64,000 bases of DNA from Cohnella baijiui (GCF_020731285.1 NZ_JAJFOW010000003.1:62001-126000), one strand, 5' to 3'. Shown: positions 42,273 through 51,857, counted from the first letter of the stretch. Notes: a model not told the origin generated them from the sequence alone. Translations and numbers: made by a program.

Positions 42273-43640
42273 ATGGGAATGGATACGGTACTATGGAGCA
42301 AGCTGGTGACAGGAATGACACTAGGGTTCCATGCGATATTCGCGACGATGGGTGTCGGTATCCCTCTCATGATCGCGATTGCCGAGTTCATCGGCATCCG
42401 CAAGCAAGATGCTCACTACACACTGATGGCTAAGAGGTGGGCAAGGGGGTTTGTTATATCCGTCGCGGTCGGTGTCGTAACGGGCACGGCGATCTCGCTG
42501 CAATTGGCATTGGTGTGGCCGAATTTTATGAAGTTGGCGGGGAACGTTATTGCGCTTCCGTTATTCATGGAGGTGTTTGCATTCTTTTTTGAAGCTATCT
42601 TTCTAGGCATTTATCTGTATACGTGGGATCGGTTCAAGAACCCCTACATTCATTGGCTGCTCACGATCCCTATTGTCGCAGGGGCAGGCATGTCCGCTGT
42701 TTTTATCACGACTGTGAATGGTTTTATGAATCAACCCGGGGGATTTACGATGCAAGGCGGACAATTTACAGCCGTTAACCCGGTGCAAGCGATGCTGAAT
42801 ACGGCGACGTTCTCCAAAGTGTTCCATGTATTAAGCTCGGCCTACTTAACAGGAGCGGCTTTGCTAGCAGGCATTGCGGCCTTTACGATGCTTAGAAAAG
42901 GGGTCACTGGATACCACAAAAAGGCGCTAAAGCTTATGATGGCCGTTGTCATGTTGTTCGGACTGCTAAACACGGTAGCAGGAGATGTATCCGCCAAGTT
43001 CTTGGCCGAGCATCAACCGGAGAAGCTGGCTGCTGCGGAATGGCATTTTGAGACCGAGAGCGGCGTGGATTTGATTCTTTTAGGATGGCTTAATGCCGAG
43101 CATCAAATTATAGGCGCACTTCACCTGCCCAAGATTCTCAGCTTCCTGGCTTTTGGAAATTTTAACGCGAAAGTAACAGGTCTGAACGAATTTCCTTCGG
43201 ATGAACAACCTCCGCTCCTTGTGCATTATTTTTTTGACTTGATGGCTGGCATCGGGTTTGCGTTATTGGGCATATCCGTTCTGTATTTCCTATTTGCATT
43301 ATGGAAAAAACGCAATGAGCACAACAAATGGCTACTCCGCATTATGGCTTTAGGCGCGCCGCTCGCATTCCTGGGAGTCGAGCTGGGCTGGTTTTACGCC
43401 GAGTTGGGGCGGCAACCGTGGATTTTACGAGGATATATGCGTGTAGAAGAAGCGGCGACGTCATCGCCAAGCGTGAGAATTCTTTTTTTCCTCTTCCTTC
43501 TTCTCTACATCGTTTTAGGCATGGTTAGCGTTCTTGTACTTCGGCGCTTATTCAACAATAATCCGGCAGAAACCGAGATGGAGAAGTGGGCGCAGCATGC
43601 GGGCGACAAGAGGACAGGGAAGGGAGCGCATGCCCGATGA
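42273..43640 (+). CDS. cydA: cytochrome bd quinol oxidase subunit I
   Basis: The quinol-oxidising subunit of cytochrome bd, a membrane oxidase that reduces O2 to water at low oxygen. The haem b595 ligand His lies in TLGFHAIFATMGVG near residue 20; FSKVFHVLSSAY holds a haem b558 His; GRQPW marks the end of a short Q-loop. About nine helices; 455 residues is normal. GGGGGGCAG-type binding site upstream. It overlaps cydB by four bases and starts the cydABCD operon. Confidence 0.96.
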   Translation: MGMDTVLWSKLVTGMTLGFHAIFATMGVGIPLMIAIAEFIGIRKQDAHYTLMAKRWARGFVISVAVGVVTGTAISLQLALVWPNFMKLAGNVIALPLFMEVFAFFFEAIFLGIYLYTWDRFKNPYIHWLLTIPIVAGAGMSAVFITTVNGFMNQPGGFTMQGGQFTAVNPVQAMLNTATFSKVFHVLSSAYLTGAALLAGIAAFTMLRKGVTGYHKKALKLMMAVVMLFGLLNTVAGDVSAKFLAEHQPEKLAAAEWHFETESGVDLILLGWLNAEHQIIGALHLPKILSFLAFGNFNAKVTGLNEFPSDEQPPLLVHYFFDLMAGIGFALLGISVLYFLFALWKKRNEHNKWLLRIMALGAPLAFLGVELGWFYAELGRQPWILRGYMRVEEAATSSPSVRILFFLFLLLYIVLGMVSVLVLRRLFNNNPAETEMEKWAQHAGDKRTGKGAHAR

Positions 43641-44650
43641 GTTACGATTTGATTGGGATTTCGGTACTTTGGCTGTTTTTGTACGGGTATCTTATTATAG
43701 CCTCCATTGACTTTGGAGCCGGTTTCTTTGCCTTTTATGCCCGCTTGACCAAGCAGGACCCCCTCATCAATCGTCTGATTTCTCGTTATTTGTCACCCGT
43801 ATGGGAGATCACAAATGTATTTTTCGTCTTTTTCTACATCGGCATGATCGGTTTTTTTCCGGATACAGCCTATTACTACGGCTCGGCACTGATTGTTCCG
43901 GGGAGTGTTGCAATCGTGCTGCTTGCTATTCGCGGTTCGTTTTATGCATTTGAAAACTATGGTTCCAAAAATAATATCGTCTATCTGTTTTTGTACGGCG
44001 CATCGGGTTTGCTGATCCCGGCTTCGTTGTCCGTGACGCTGGCCCTGTCTGAAGGCGGCTTTATCTTGAAGCAGGATCAGACGGTTTCTCTGGATTACTG
44101 GGCTTTATTTACCAATCCATTGTCATGGAGCATCGTTGGATTGGCGATTGTGTCTGTCTTGTTTATTAGCGCCTGTTTTCTGGCTTTTTACGCTTCACGG
44201 GCAGAGGATCACGCTGCGCTAAAGCTTATGCGGACCTATGCGCTGTTCTGGAGCACACCGGCGATTATTATCGCCCTGACGGCCTTTATCTATTTGGGGC
44301 AACACAATGAGCGGCATTATCAAAATATGATGGATTTATGGTGGCTGCTTGCGCTTTCTGTTGCCTTTTTCATGATTGCGATGTGGCTGTTATACCGCGG
44401 CCGTCGCTATGGGCTAGCATTTGTTTGCATCATGCTGCAATTTTTCTGCGCCTTTTTCGCTTACGGGATTGGGCAGTATCCCTATATTCTGGATCCCTAC
44501 ATTACGATTCAGAACAGCGTCACCTCATCCTCAATGGGCTTCGCGCTGGTTGTCGTATTTATCGGGGGCATGTGTCTATTGATTCCTTCCCTTATTTTGG
44601 TTTTCAAGCTGTTCCTGTTCGATGCGGATTACGTGAAAGGGAAAAAATAG
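43637..44650 (+). CDS. cydB: cytochrome bd oxidase subunit II
   Basis: The second membrane subunit, 337 residues with about eight to nine helices. The N-terminus (LIGISVLWLFLYGYLIIASI, DFGAGFFAFY) and SRYLSPVWEITNVFFVFFY match CydB. ATG 43637 overlaps the cydA stop (ATGA), so the pair is translated together. It stabilises the haem subunit. Confidence 0.95.
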   Translation: MSYDLIGISVLWLFLYGYLIIASIDFGAGFFAFYARLTKQDPLINRLISRYLSPVWEITNVFFVFFYIGMIGFFPDTAYYYGSALIVPGSVAIVLLAIRGSFYAFENYGSKNNIVYLFLYGASGLLIPASLSVTLALSEGGFILKQDQTVSLDYWALFTNPLSWSIVGLAIVSVLFISACFLAFYASRAEDHAALKLMRTYALFWSTPAIIIALTAFIYLGQHNERHYQNMMDLWWLLALSVAFFMIAMWLLYRGRRYGLAFVCIMLQFFCAFFAYGIGQYPYILDPYITIQNSVTSSSMGFALVVVFIGGMCLLIPSLILVFKLFLFDADYVKGKK

Positions 44651-44692
44651 GCCGATTACTCGCAGGCCATTACCATAAAGGAGTTGAGTTGG

Positions 44693-46459
44693 GTGAGGGG
44701 GAAACGAAGCTTGATCGCTATTCAGATGACCGCCCAACGCAAACGTCTCATTTACCTGGCATTCATCTCGCTCGCACTAGGCGCCGCCATTGTAAGTCAG
44801 GCTGCATTGCTGGCTGAAGCCGTCCAGCGGATCTTTGTGGAGAGAGCATCTTTTTCATCGGTTGCCCTACTGCTCGGCATCCTACTGGTCGTGATGGCGA
44901 TACGTACACTGTTGTCATATGGGAACGGGACGGTTGGTTTGCAAATGGCAGCAACCGCCAAAAAAAATATGCGAGCAGCCGTGCTTCAGAATTTTACGTT
45001 TGCTTCCATGCCTTCCTCTCTTCGAGGGCAAACGGGGGGAAAGGTCAGTATGGCGCTGGATGCTGTGGATGAGGCGGATAGCTATTTCAGTCAATACATG
45101 CCGCGTATGGTGGAAACGGTCATGATCCCCATTTTGATTCTAGTCGTTACGTTTACCCAACATGCCCATTCAGGGATCATCATGCTGGTTACGGCTCCGT
45201 TTATCCCGATTTTTATGATTTTGGTGGGGCTGAAAACGAAAAATAAATCAGAAGAAAAGTATGCGCAGTTGGCCGAGTTTGCCGGTACATTTCTAGATTC
45301 CCTTCAAGGGCTCGTTACGTTAAAAATATTCGGACGGGCCCGCCGTCAGCAGCAAGAAATCGAACGCAGTAGCTTAAGATACCGTGATGCCACAATGGAT
45401 ATTTTGAAGATTGCGTTTACGAATACCCTCATGCTGGAATCGATTGTGATGCTGAGCATCGGAATTGTTGCTCTCGAGCTGGCCATTCAGCTGCTTGTCT
45501 TCCAATCGATGTCGTTTCACACGGCCTTTTTTGTTTTGTTGCTCGTGCCCGAGTTTTACAGCTTACTAAAGAGTTCGGGCACAGCTTTTCATAATGGGCG
45601 AACCAGTATGGGGGCGATTCGCAAGGTTGAAACCATGCTCGCGGACACGAACGATAGAAACGATCCGAAAGATCAGCCGGTAGCGCTCCCGACATTCCCG
45701 AAGAAGTGGTTTCCAATGCCGCCCTCCATTGAACTGGACAATGTCCGGTTTCAGTATGCACCTGACTCATTTGAGCTGAATACAGGTTCGATCACAATTG
45801 GACCAGGAGATCATATTGCCCTCGTCGGTCATAGCGGATCCGGCAAAACAACCTTGCTCCATCTGATTGCTGGATTGCTAAAACCGGCATCGGGGACCAT
45901 TTTAGTGAATGGAAACCCGCTTACTCCACAGAATGAGACGACATGGTTCGAACATATTAGCTACATTACGCAGCATCCTTACATTTTTGCAGGTACCTTC
46001 GCCGATAATATCGCGATCGGTGCCGGGCGGAAGGTCACCAGGGCTGAAATTGAGGTGGCGGCTGCGGACGCGGGTCTTTCGAAGGTTGTATCCCAACTGG
46101 AGCAGGGATTTGATACCCCCGTCGGCGAAGGCGGCAGAGGACTTTCCGGTGGGGAAAAGCAACGACTTGCCTTAGCGCGGGCTTTTTTGAAGCGACCCTC
46201 CCTTATTTTGTTCGATGAGCCGACCGTCGGACTCGATCTTCATACCGAGGGCATCCTGCAACGTTCGATTGCAACCTTGGCAAAATCGGCGACGATGATT
46301 ACGGCGGCTCACCGATTGTATACCATTCGACATGCGGACAACATTTTGATTATGGACCATGGCGTCCTAGCGGGCTCGGGACACCACGACGAGCTTATGA
46401 AACGCCTGCCTGCGTATGCAGAGATGGTCGATGTCCAACGCAAAGGGGTGCCGGGATGA
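44693..46459 (+). CDS. cydD: CydD, ABC transporter for cytochrome bd assembly
   Basis: Half of the CydDC ABC transporter, a thiol/haem-linked exporter needed to assemble cytochrome bd. Six helices in the first 300 residues, then an ATPase domain: Walker A GHSGSGKTTLLHLIAG, signature LSGGEKQRLALARAF, Walker B SLILFDEPTVGLD. I start at GTG 44693, since AAAGGAG lies 9 bases before it and directly abuts the TTG at 44684. The gene overlaps cydC by four bases. Confidence 0.93.
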   Translation: MRGKRSLIAIQMTAQRKRLIYLAFISLALGAAIVSQAALLAEAVQRIFVERASFSSVALLLGILLVVMAIRTLLSYGNGTVGLQMAATAKKNMRAAVLQNFTFASMPSSLRGQTGGKVSMALDAVDEADSYFSQYMPRMVETVMIPILILVVTFTQHAHSGIIMLVTAPFIPIFMILVGLKTKNKSEEKYAQLAEFAGTFLDSLQGLVTLKIFGRARRQQQEIERSSLRYRDATMDILKIAFTNTLMLESIVMLSIGIVALELAIQLLVFQSMSFHTAFFVLLLVPEFYSLLKSSGTAFHNGRTSMGAIRKVETMLADTNDRNDPKDQPVALPTFPKKWFPMPPSIELDNVRFQYAPDSFELNTGSITIGPGDHIALVGHSGSGKTTLLHLIAGLLKPASGTILVNGNPLTPQNETTWFEHISYITQHPYIFAGTFADNIAIGAGRKVTRAEIEVAAADAGLSKVVSQLEQGFDTPVGEGGRGLSGGEKQRLALARAFLKRPSLILFDEPTVGLDLHTEGILQRSIATLAKSATMITAAHRLYTIRHADNILIMDHGVLAGSGHHDELMKRLPAYAEMVDVQRKGVPG

Positions 46460-48180
46460 ACGAGTTGGCTATTTTGTCTCAAGCTATGATTCGGGAGCGC
46501 AAAGATATTATTCTTTCCATTTTAGGCGGATTTGTCGCCGGCATCGCTGGTGTGGTCCTCTTTTCCACGAGCGGATATCTGATTTCGCAAACGGTGTTTG
46601 AACCTCCGCTTTATACGCTGATCGTACTTACTTCGTTGGTCAAGCTGCTTGGTTTACTTCGAGCGGTGAGTCGGTATGGCGAGCGCATATATTCCCACCG
46701 AGCGACATTCTCTATGCTTAGCCGTTTGCGATCATCCTTCTTTGCCAAGCTCATTCCTTTAACGCCAGGCATTTTAAATAAGAACCGAAGCGGGGATCTG
46801 CTTGCGCGAATCGTTGGGGATGTAGAGAGTTTGCAGCACTATTTTTTACGCGTCGCGTATCCGCCGATCATTGTAGTCATGGTGTTCTTGACGACAATGC
46901 TGGCTACCGCCTCCTTTTCTTTCTGGATGGCTTGCTTGATGCTACTCGGTATGCTGGGAACCGTATTGGTCGTGCCGGGAATCGTACTGCTAGGATATCG
47001 GAAAATCAATGGGCATGTTCGCAAGCAGCGGGCGCTGTTGTCTACGGAAGTAACAGAGGTGTTGTATGGTTTCCGGGATCTTAAAGTTTATGGGCAGCTT
47101 GCGCAGCGGGAACAGCAACTTCGCCAAGCTTCCGCTGCATTGGCAGTCGAGCAGCAGCGAGAGGCCGGACATCTGCTACGCGGACAATCGATGCATGCCT
47201 TTGTCACGTATCTGATTTCCTGGGGGGTGTTGGCGCTGGGTGCTTATCTGATATCGGACGGAACGCTAGCCGGCGTATATCTGGCTATGCTTGTCATGGC
47301 CTCACTAACCGTATTTGAAGAAGCAGCGGCTATGGCCACGTTGCCTGCATACAAGCAAGATAGCGAACATGCAGCCAAGCGGCTGACGGAAGAAGTATTA
47401 ACTCCCACCCTGCAGCCGTTGCAGCCAAGTCGCACGTTGAATGCCGACCATGCCGTTTCTATTGAGTTATCCGGCGTTTCCTTTCAATATGAAGGGGAGT
47501 GGAGGCCAGCGTTGAAGAGCTTATCGTTGCAAATTCCACCAGGATCCAAAACGGCCATTGTCGGACCTAGCGGTTCAGGAAAGTCTACGCTGATGGAGTT
47601 GTTGCTCAAGCTGCGTACGCCGACGGCCGGGGATTTGCGACTGAGCGGCATATCGGTACAAGAGCTGGAGGAGTCGAGCATTTGGAAAACGGCTAATGTC
47701 GTGCTGCAGCAAAGCCATTTTTTTCGGGGAACGATCCGGGATAACTTGCTCATAGATGGTGAGGACCATTCGGACGGCGACCTGTTGGATATCCTCGCTA
47801 AAGTGCAATTGCCGACCACTTCATTAACGGACCCCGTGTACGAAAAGGGAGAAAATTTATCGGATGGCGAAAAACAACGCTTGGCCCTGGCGCGGGCCAT
47901 GCTTCGCAATGGGAAGCTATGGCTGCTGGATGAGCCGACGTCTTCGCTGGACTATGTGACAGAGCAACGTGTTTTGACACACCTATACGAACAAGCATCC
48001 GAAGATACGCTTCTACTGATCTGCCACCGGCTTAACGGTTTGGAAGGAATGGACAAAATCGTCGTCATGGAGCAAGGAAGGGTCATCGAAACGGGATCGT
48101 ATTCAGAGTTAATGGAGCAAAACGGCTATTTTTATAAAATGAAACAAATGGAGCTACAATTAATCGGCGAAGCCCATTGA
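46456..48180 (+). CDS. cydC: CydC, ABC transporter for cytochrome bd assembly
   Basis: The partner half-transporter, 574 residues: a six-helix membrane domain with a conserved SRYGERIYSHRATFSML stretch, then an ATPase domain with Walker A GPSGSGKSTLMELL, signature LSDGEKQRLALARAM (Asp in place of the first Gly) and Walker B LWLLDEPTSSLD. Last gene of cydABCD. Confidence 0.93.
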   Translation: MNELAILSQAMIRERKDIILSILGGFVAGIAGVVLFSTSGYLISQTVFEPPLYTLIVLTSLVKLLGLLRAVSRYGERIYSHRATFSMLSRLRSSFFAKLIPLTPGILNKNRSGDLLARIVGDVESLQHYFLRVAYPPIIVVMVFLTTMLATASFSFWMACLMLLGMLGTVLVVPGIVLLGYRKINGHVRKQRALLSTEVTEVLYGFRDLKVYGQLAQREQQLRQASAALAVEQQREAGHLLRGQSMHAFVTYLISWGVLALGAYLISDGTLAGVYLAMLVMASLTVFEEAAAMATLPAYKQDSEHAAKRLTEEVLTPTLQPLQPSRTLNADHAVSIELSGVSFQYEGEWRPALKSLSLQIPPGSKTAIVGPSGSGKSTLMELLLKLRTPTAGDLRLSGISVQELEESSIWKTANVVLQQSHFFRGTIRDNLLIDGEDHSDGDLLDILAKVQLPTTSLTDPVYEKGENLSDGEKQRLALARAMLRNGKLWLLDEPTSSLDYVTEQRVLTHLYEQASEDTLLLICHRLNGLEGMDKIVVMEQGRVIETGSYSELMEQNGYFYKMKQMELQLIGEAH

Positions 48181-48298
48181 CACGGAATGGTCATAATCTT
48201 CGAGGAAAATAACCACTTCGGGCCATTCGACTAGACCCATAAAACGCGATAATAGCAACAGGCATAGGGTTGAAGTTCCATAAAGGAGCTGTGGAGCG

Positions 48299-48973
48299 GT
48301 GAGCCAAATAAACAGAGTTTTGCTTGCAGAATCATTGCAAGAGCATAGAGAGCGGATCAAATACCTGCTGGAGATGGACCCGCTATTCGAGGTCGTAGCG
48401 GAAACTGGCTGCGGAAGGGATGCGATATCACTCGCCGCTTCATTAAAGCCGGAGCTTGCGCTTGTTGCGATAGAGTTGCGCGATATGAAGGGTACACAAA
48501 CCATTCAAGAAATGAAAAAGATGAATCCCCAAATGTTAATCGTATTGATAGCAGAAAATGCTGACGTTGAGCATTTTTTTGAAGCTCTGAAAAGCGGGGC
48601 GCAAGGTTACTTGCTCAAGTCGGTGCACCCTGCTTCCTTTCACGAGTATCTGAGATCGCTCTTGATCGAGGATGCGACTCTGCCGAGAGAGCTTGGATAT
48701 CAAATTTTAAAGCAGTTTGTTACTGAGAATATCCCGCATGGAGAACAACCCATTCTTAGCGCAATGGAAACGGCAGTATTAAGAAATCTGTGCAGAGGAT
48801 TCAAGATCGAAGAAATCGCCGACCGGTTGGTATTACCGGAAAATAATGTTAGACTTATACTGAATGATATTTTTTTTAAGTTGAAATTAACGAATCGTAC
48901 TCAGCTTGTCACTTATGCGGCCGATAAAGGAATTTTTATGTCTAAGGTAAGCTCGAAAAAAAGAAATATATAA
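48299..48973 (+). CDS. LuxR-type regulator with degenerate receiver domain
   Basis: A 224-residue response-regulator-like protein. The receiver domain lacks the phosphorylation pocket: the acceptor Asp position in ELALVAIELRDMKG is Ala, and the usual acidic pair after VLLA is Glu-Ser. The conserved Lys is kept (GYLLKSVHP). The C-terminal HTH (LSAMETAVLRNLCRGFKIEE, NNVRLILNDIFFKLKL) is LuxR-like. It should work without phosphorylation. GTG start with AAAGGAG about 10 bases upstream. It lies 118 bases after cydC and could control that operon. Confidence 0.82.
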   Translation: MSQINRVLLAESLQEHRERIKYLLEMDPLFEVVAETGCGRDAISLAASLKPELALVAIELRDMKGTQTIQEMKKMNPQMLIVLIAENADVEHFFEALKSGAQGYLLKSVHPASFHEYLRSLLIEDATLPRELGYQILKQFVTENIPHGEQPILSAMETAVLRNLCRGFKIEEIADRLVLPENNVRLILNDIFFKLKLTNRTQLVTYAADKGIFMSKVSSKKRNI

Positions 48974-49067
48974 AACGTACGGAACGGAATTAACGAATGA
49001 GAAGTTAATGTGGGAAGGCAAGTCCAAAAGCAACTGAACCCGCCCTTTTTTCTTCTGCATATATGGA

Positions 49068-49346
49068 TTAATATTTCACATCCGCGTATTCCGGTCTTGT
49101 CTCCAATTGTCTCTTAGCAAAAGGACAAAGCCCGATTAACCTGATCTTATTCTGCCGCGCATAATTAACAACTTCAGACATTAACTCCTCAGCCAATCCT
49201 TGTCCGCGATAATGTTCATCCACATAGGTGTGGTCGATAATATAGAGCGTTTCACTGGTAGTACTATATGTCATTTCGGCCACCAGCTTCCCGTCTTTTT
49301 GAATATAAAATTGATGTCCATCCGCATGATGTTGAACCTTATCCAT
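49068..49346 (-). CDS. small GNAT acetyltransferase (YjdJ-like)
   Basis: A 92-residue minimal GNAT protein; HTYVDEHYRGQGLAEELMSE is the acetyl-CoA loop and IRLIGLCPFAKRQLETRPEY the C-terminal end typical of the YjdJ/NATD1-like group. I prefer ATG 49346 with AAGGAG 8 bases upstream over the GTG 9 bases earlier. It is paired with the ferredoxin-like gene before it, as yjdI-yjdJ in E. coli. Substrate unknown. Confidence 0.85.
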   Translation of the reverse strand: MDKVQHHADGHQFYIQKDGKLVAEMTYSTTSETLYIIDHTYVDEHYRGQGLAEELMSEVVNYARQNKIRLIGLCPFAKRQLETRPEYADVKY

Positions 49347-49351
49347 ATCTT

Positions 49352-49579
49352 TCACTCCTTATCAGTCTTGTTTGTCAGCTTATAGGTCAGTGCTCCGCTT
49401 GGACAAGTGTCGATATGGGCAGCGATCTTGTCCGCAGGTGATTCCGTAGCATTAACCCATGGCCGCTTGCTCAGATCAAATACCTCGGGCATCCCTTTTA
49501 CACAAACGCCGGAATGAATGCATTTCTTCGAATCAAAATAGATTTCGATTTCTTCGCCTTTGTACACTTTCTTATCCAT
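49352..49579 (-). CDS. divergent 4Fe-4S ferredoxin (YjdI-like)
   Basis: A 75-residue small iron-sulfur protein. FDSKKCIHSGVCVKGMPEVF and HIDTCPSGALTY carry the cluster Cys residues and match the Fer4_19/YjdI family. ATG 49579 has AAAGG about 10 bases upstream; the in-frame GTG nine bases earlier would lie too close. Electron partner unknown. Confidence 0.87.
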   Translation of the reverse strand: MDKKVYKGEEIEIYFDSKKCIHSGVCVKGMPEVFDLSKRPWVNATESPADKIAAHIDTCPSGALTYKLTNKTDKE

Positions 49580-49813
49580 GTTGAACACGCCTTTCCATCA
49601 TGAAAATACGGAACTTTCTACTCGTTAAAGGAAATGGTTCATGTAATTCAATGATCGTTACTGGGTAAAGTATAGATGTAGAAATTCAACTTGTCTATTC
49701 TGAGTCAGTTTGGACGTCGGAGCAGGCGGCTGAAACCATGTTGGCTGACGAGGTCGAGGGGCGATGGATCCCGAATACTGCAAGGGTGTACATGGATAGG
49801 AATACAACAAAGG

Positions 49814-49850
49814 ACCGTCAGGGAACGAACGTATCCCTGACGGTTTTTCT
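49814..49850 (+). terminator. rho-independent terminator
   Basis: ACCGTCAGGGA (49814-49824) and TCCCTGACGGT (49834-49844) form a perfect 11-bp stem followed by TTTTCTTCTTT. The stretch before it (49660-49810) is open in one frame (VEIQLVYSESVWTSEQAAET) without a start or a recognised family, perhaps a gene fossil. Confidence 0.85.
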
Positions 49851-49859
49851 TCTTTGGTG

Positions 49860-49888
49860 TTGACACTTGCTGGAAGTGGCATTATAGT
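49860..49888 (+). promoter_or_regulatory. sigma-A promoter of the ytr-like operon
   Basis: TTGACA (49860-49865), 17-base spacer, TATAGT (49883-49888). A near-consensus vegetative promoter whose -10 is overlapped by the operator. Confidence 0.85.
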
Positions 49889-49909
49889 ATGTTACAAGAC
49901 TAACATACT
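49886..49909. promoter_or_regulatory. YtrA-type operator
   Basis: AGTATGTTA (49886-49894) and TAACATACT (49901-49909), a perfect 9-bp inverted repeat with a 6-base spacer over the -10 box and start site. It should be the binding site of the GntR/YtrA repressor encoded next. Confidence 0.85.
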
Positions 49910-49926
49910 GGCATGGTGGTGAAGAG

Positions 49927-50292
49927 GTGGCAATCTTCGACGATGGGCAGCCGATTTTCCAGCAAATCGCCCACATGATCGAGGATGACATCTTGAACGG
50001 TACTTACCGCGAAGACGATCAGATCATCTCGATGGCGCAATTCGCGAGTACGTTCCAGATCAATCCGGCGACCGTGGTGAAGGGCATCGCATTGCTCGTG
50101 AACGAAGGGATTCTATATAAAAAGCGAGGGCTGGGCATGTACGTGGCGGCCGATGCGCGGAAAATCATTTTGAGTAAACGAAGGGACCGGTTCTACAACG
50201 AATTGGTCTCGAAGCTGCTGGACGAAGCGGAGAAACTCGACATGACGTACGAAGACGTGATCGACATGATCAAACAGAAGAAGGGGAGCTGA
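49927..50292 (+). CDS. GntR family repressor (YtrA type)
   Basis: A 121-residue repressor: winged helix in the first 75 residues (PIFQQIAHMIEDDILNGTYR; FQINPATVVKGIALLVNEGI; RGLGMYVAADA), with the short helical YtrA tail (FYNELVSKLLDEAEKLDMTY). GTG start at 49927. It represses its own operon through the palindrome at 49886 and is followed by ABC genes; YtrA-type systems respond to cell-wall antibiotics. Confidence 0.92.
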   Translation: MAIFDDGQPIFQQIAHMIEDDILNGTYREDDQIISMAQFASTFQINPATVVKGIALLVNEGILYKKRGLGMYVAADARKIILSKRRDRFYNELVSKLLDEAEKLDMTYEDVIDMIKQKKGS

Positions 50293-50299
50293 CTGGCCG

Positions 50300-51178
50300 A
50301 TGAACGTCATGATGGAATGCACGAACCTGAACAAGAGCTATGGTAGAACCGATGCGGTGCGCCAACTGGACTTGAGATTGGAAGAGAACACGGTGTATGG
50401 ACTGCTCGGACGCAACGGAGCCGGCAAAACGACGCTGCTCAACATGATGACCGGCGGCATCTTCCCCGACTCCGGGACGATCAAAGTCGGCGGAGCGCCG
50501 CTGGGCCCGGGGGAAACGCCGAAAGACACGTGTTACATCCGGGAAAAGAACTTTCATTTCGGCGGAGCCAAGGTGATCGAGATCTTGCAGATCGCTTCCG
50601 CGTTCCATCCGAACTGGGATTGGGATTTCGCGAATGAACTGGTCCGTACGTTCAAGCTGAACCCGAACAAAAAAATGCGGCAGCTCTCCAGGGGGATGGA
50701 GTCGCTCGTCGGCAATATCGTCGGACTGGCGAGCCGAGCGCCGCTTACGATCTATGATGAACCGGTACTTGGACTTGACGTGCTGATGCGGGAGAAATTC
50801 TATAGCGTCCTGATGGAAGATTACGCGTTGAATCCGCGGACGATCCTGCTGTCCACGCATCTGATCGACGAGATCTCCAAAGTGGTCGAACGCGTCTATA
50901 TTCTGGAAGCCGGCAACATCCTCCTGCACGATGACGTGGACAACATCCGGACCCAGTCTTTCATGCTGACAGGCAGCAATGAAGCGCTCGACCAATTCAC
51001 GAGAGGCAAACGCGTGATCTACAAGGAGTCTTACGGGAAAGGCAGCTTGGCGGCCGTATACGACAGGATCGGAGAAGACGAGCGGCTGCAGGCAAGCAAA
51101 ATGGGCATTTCGGTCGATGGGCTGCCCTTGCAGAAATTTTTTGCTTATTTCATCGAGGGGAGCGGGCACGTTGAATAA
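50300..51178 (+). CDS. ABC transporter ATPase (YtrB type)
   Basis: A 292-residue ABC ATPase: Walker A LLGRNGAGKTTLLNMMTGG, a weak signature (LSRGMESLVG), Walker B LTIYDEPVLGLD and the switch His in LLSTHLIDEI. The last 70 residues are a YtrB/CcmA-like extension. It starts 7 bases after the regulator gene and overlaps the permease gene. Long minus-strand frames over it are shadows. Confidence 0.9.
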   Translation: MNVMMECTNLNKSYGRTDAVRQLDLRLEENTVYGLLGRNGAGKTTLLNMMTGGIFPDSGTIKVGGAPLGPGETPKDTCYIREKNFHFGGAKVIEILQIASAFHPNWDWDFANELVRTFKLNPNKKMRQLSRGMESLVGNIVGLASRAPLTIYDEPVLGLDVLMREKFYSVLMEDYALNPRTILLSTHLIDEISKVVERVYILEAGNILLHDDVDNIRTQSFMLTGSNEALDQFTRGKRVIYKESYGKGSLAAVYDRIGEDERLQASKMGISVDGLPLQKFFAYFIEGSGHVE

Positions 51179-51857
51179 ATCGTTGGCCATTTGGAAGGCA
51201 TCGTTCTTGCAGCTTCGGATCTATCTGCTCTGCGTGCTGGCTGTTGTAGGGGCGGGCTTTATCGCGAACTTTATCGTATTCTTATCGGTCGGCAGCGAAG
51301 ATAGCACCCAAGTGTCACCCATGAATCAACTGGTCATTTGCCTCATCTTCGTGGGAAGCGTACTTCCCGCCGGTTTCTTCAAACGAATCCTCAATGTCGG
51401 GGCCACGCGCAAAGAATATTATGTCGGGTTGCTGACCATTTACGCGATATGGGCAGCCGCAGCGGCGATAGCGAATCTGCTGTGGTGGAAGCTGGAAGTC
51501 GGAATCATTCGGGATTACACGGGCACGTTCAACATCATCGAGATTTTCCATTGGGACCAATTCGGAGTGCTGGGCGTGCTCGTCTATCAGTTTGGAACCT
51601 ACATGCTGCTGATGTCCCTATTGTCGCTGTTGTTCTCGGGATTGCGGCACGTGGCCGGCTGGATCCTCTGGGTCGTCTTGATCGCGGCCATCCCGATCGG
51701 CACGTCGGTGCCCACGCTCCAGCCGAAAGTGGCGGACTTCTTTCAGACGCTGCTGTTCAACGATTCGCTGTGGAAGGGATTCGGGCTGGAACTGGTCTTA
51801 ATCCTCGCTTTCCTGGCGGGCGGTTGGTTGTTCACGAGAAAAAGAAGCTTCTACTAA
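51171..51857 (+). CDS. ABC transporter membrane subunit
   Basis: A 228-residue protein with six hydrophobic segments (LLCVLAVVGAGFIANFIVFL; LVICLIFVGSVLPAGFF; IYAIWAAAAAIANLL; LLMSLLSLLFSGL; WVVLIAAIPIGTS; LVLILAFLAGGWLF) and an ABC2-like layout. TTG start at 51171 overlaps the ATPase stop, with GGGGAG upstream. It is the channel partner of the ATPase. Transported compound unknown. Confidence 0.8.
   Translation: MNKSLAIWKASFLQLRIYLLCVLAVVGAGFIANFIVFLSVGSEDSTQVSPMNQLVICLIFVGSVLPAGFFKRILNVGATRKEYYVGLLTIYAIWAAAAAIANLLWWKLEVGIIRDYTGTFNIIEIFHWDQFGVLGVLVYQFGTYMLLMSLLSLLFSGLRHVAGWILWVVLIAAIPIGTSVPTLQPKVADFFQTLLFNDSLWKGFGLELVLILAFLAGGWLFTRKRSFY

Noticed and set aside
50270..51190. 306-codon minus-strand open frame
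   Set aside because: Exact antisense of the ABC ATPase gene in G+C-rich DNA; its translation has no domain and is rich in His, Arg and Phe as expected of a shadow.
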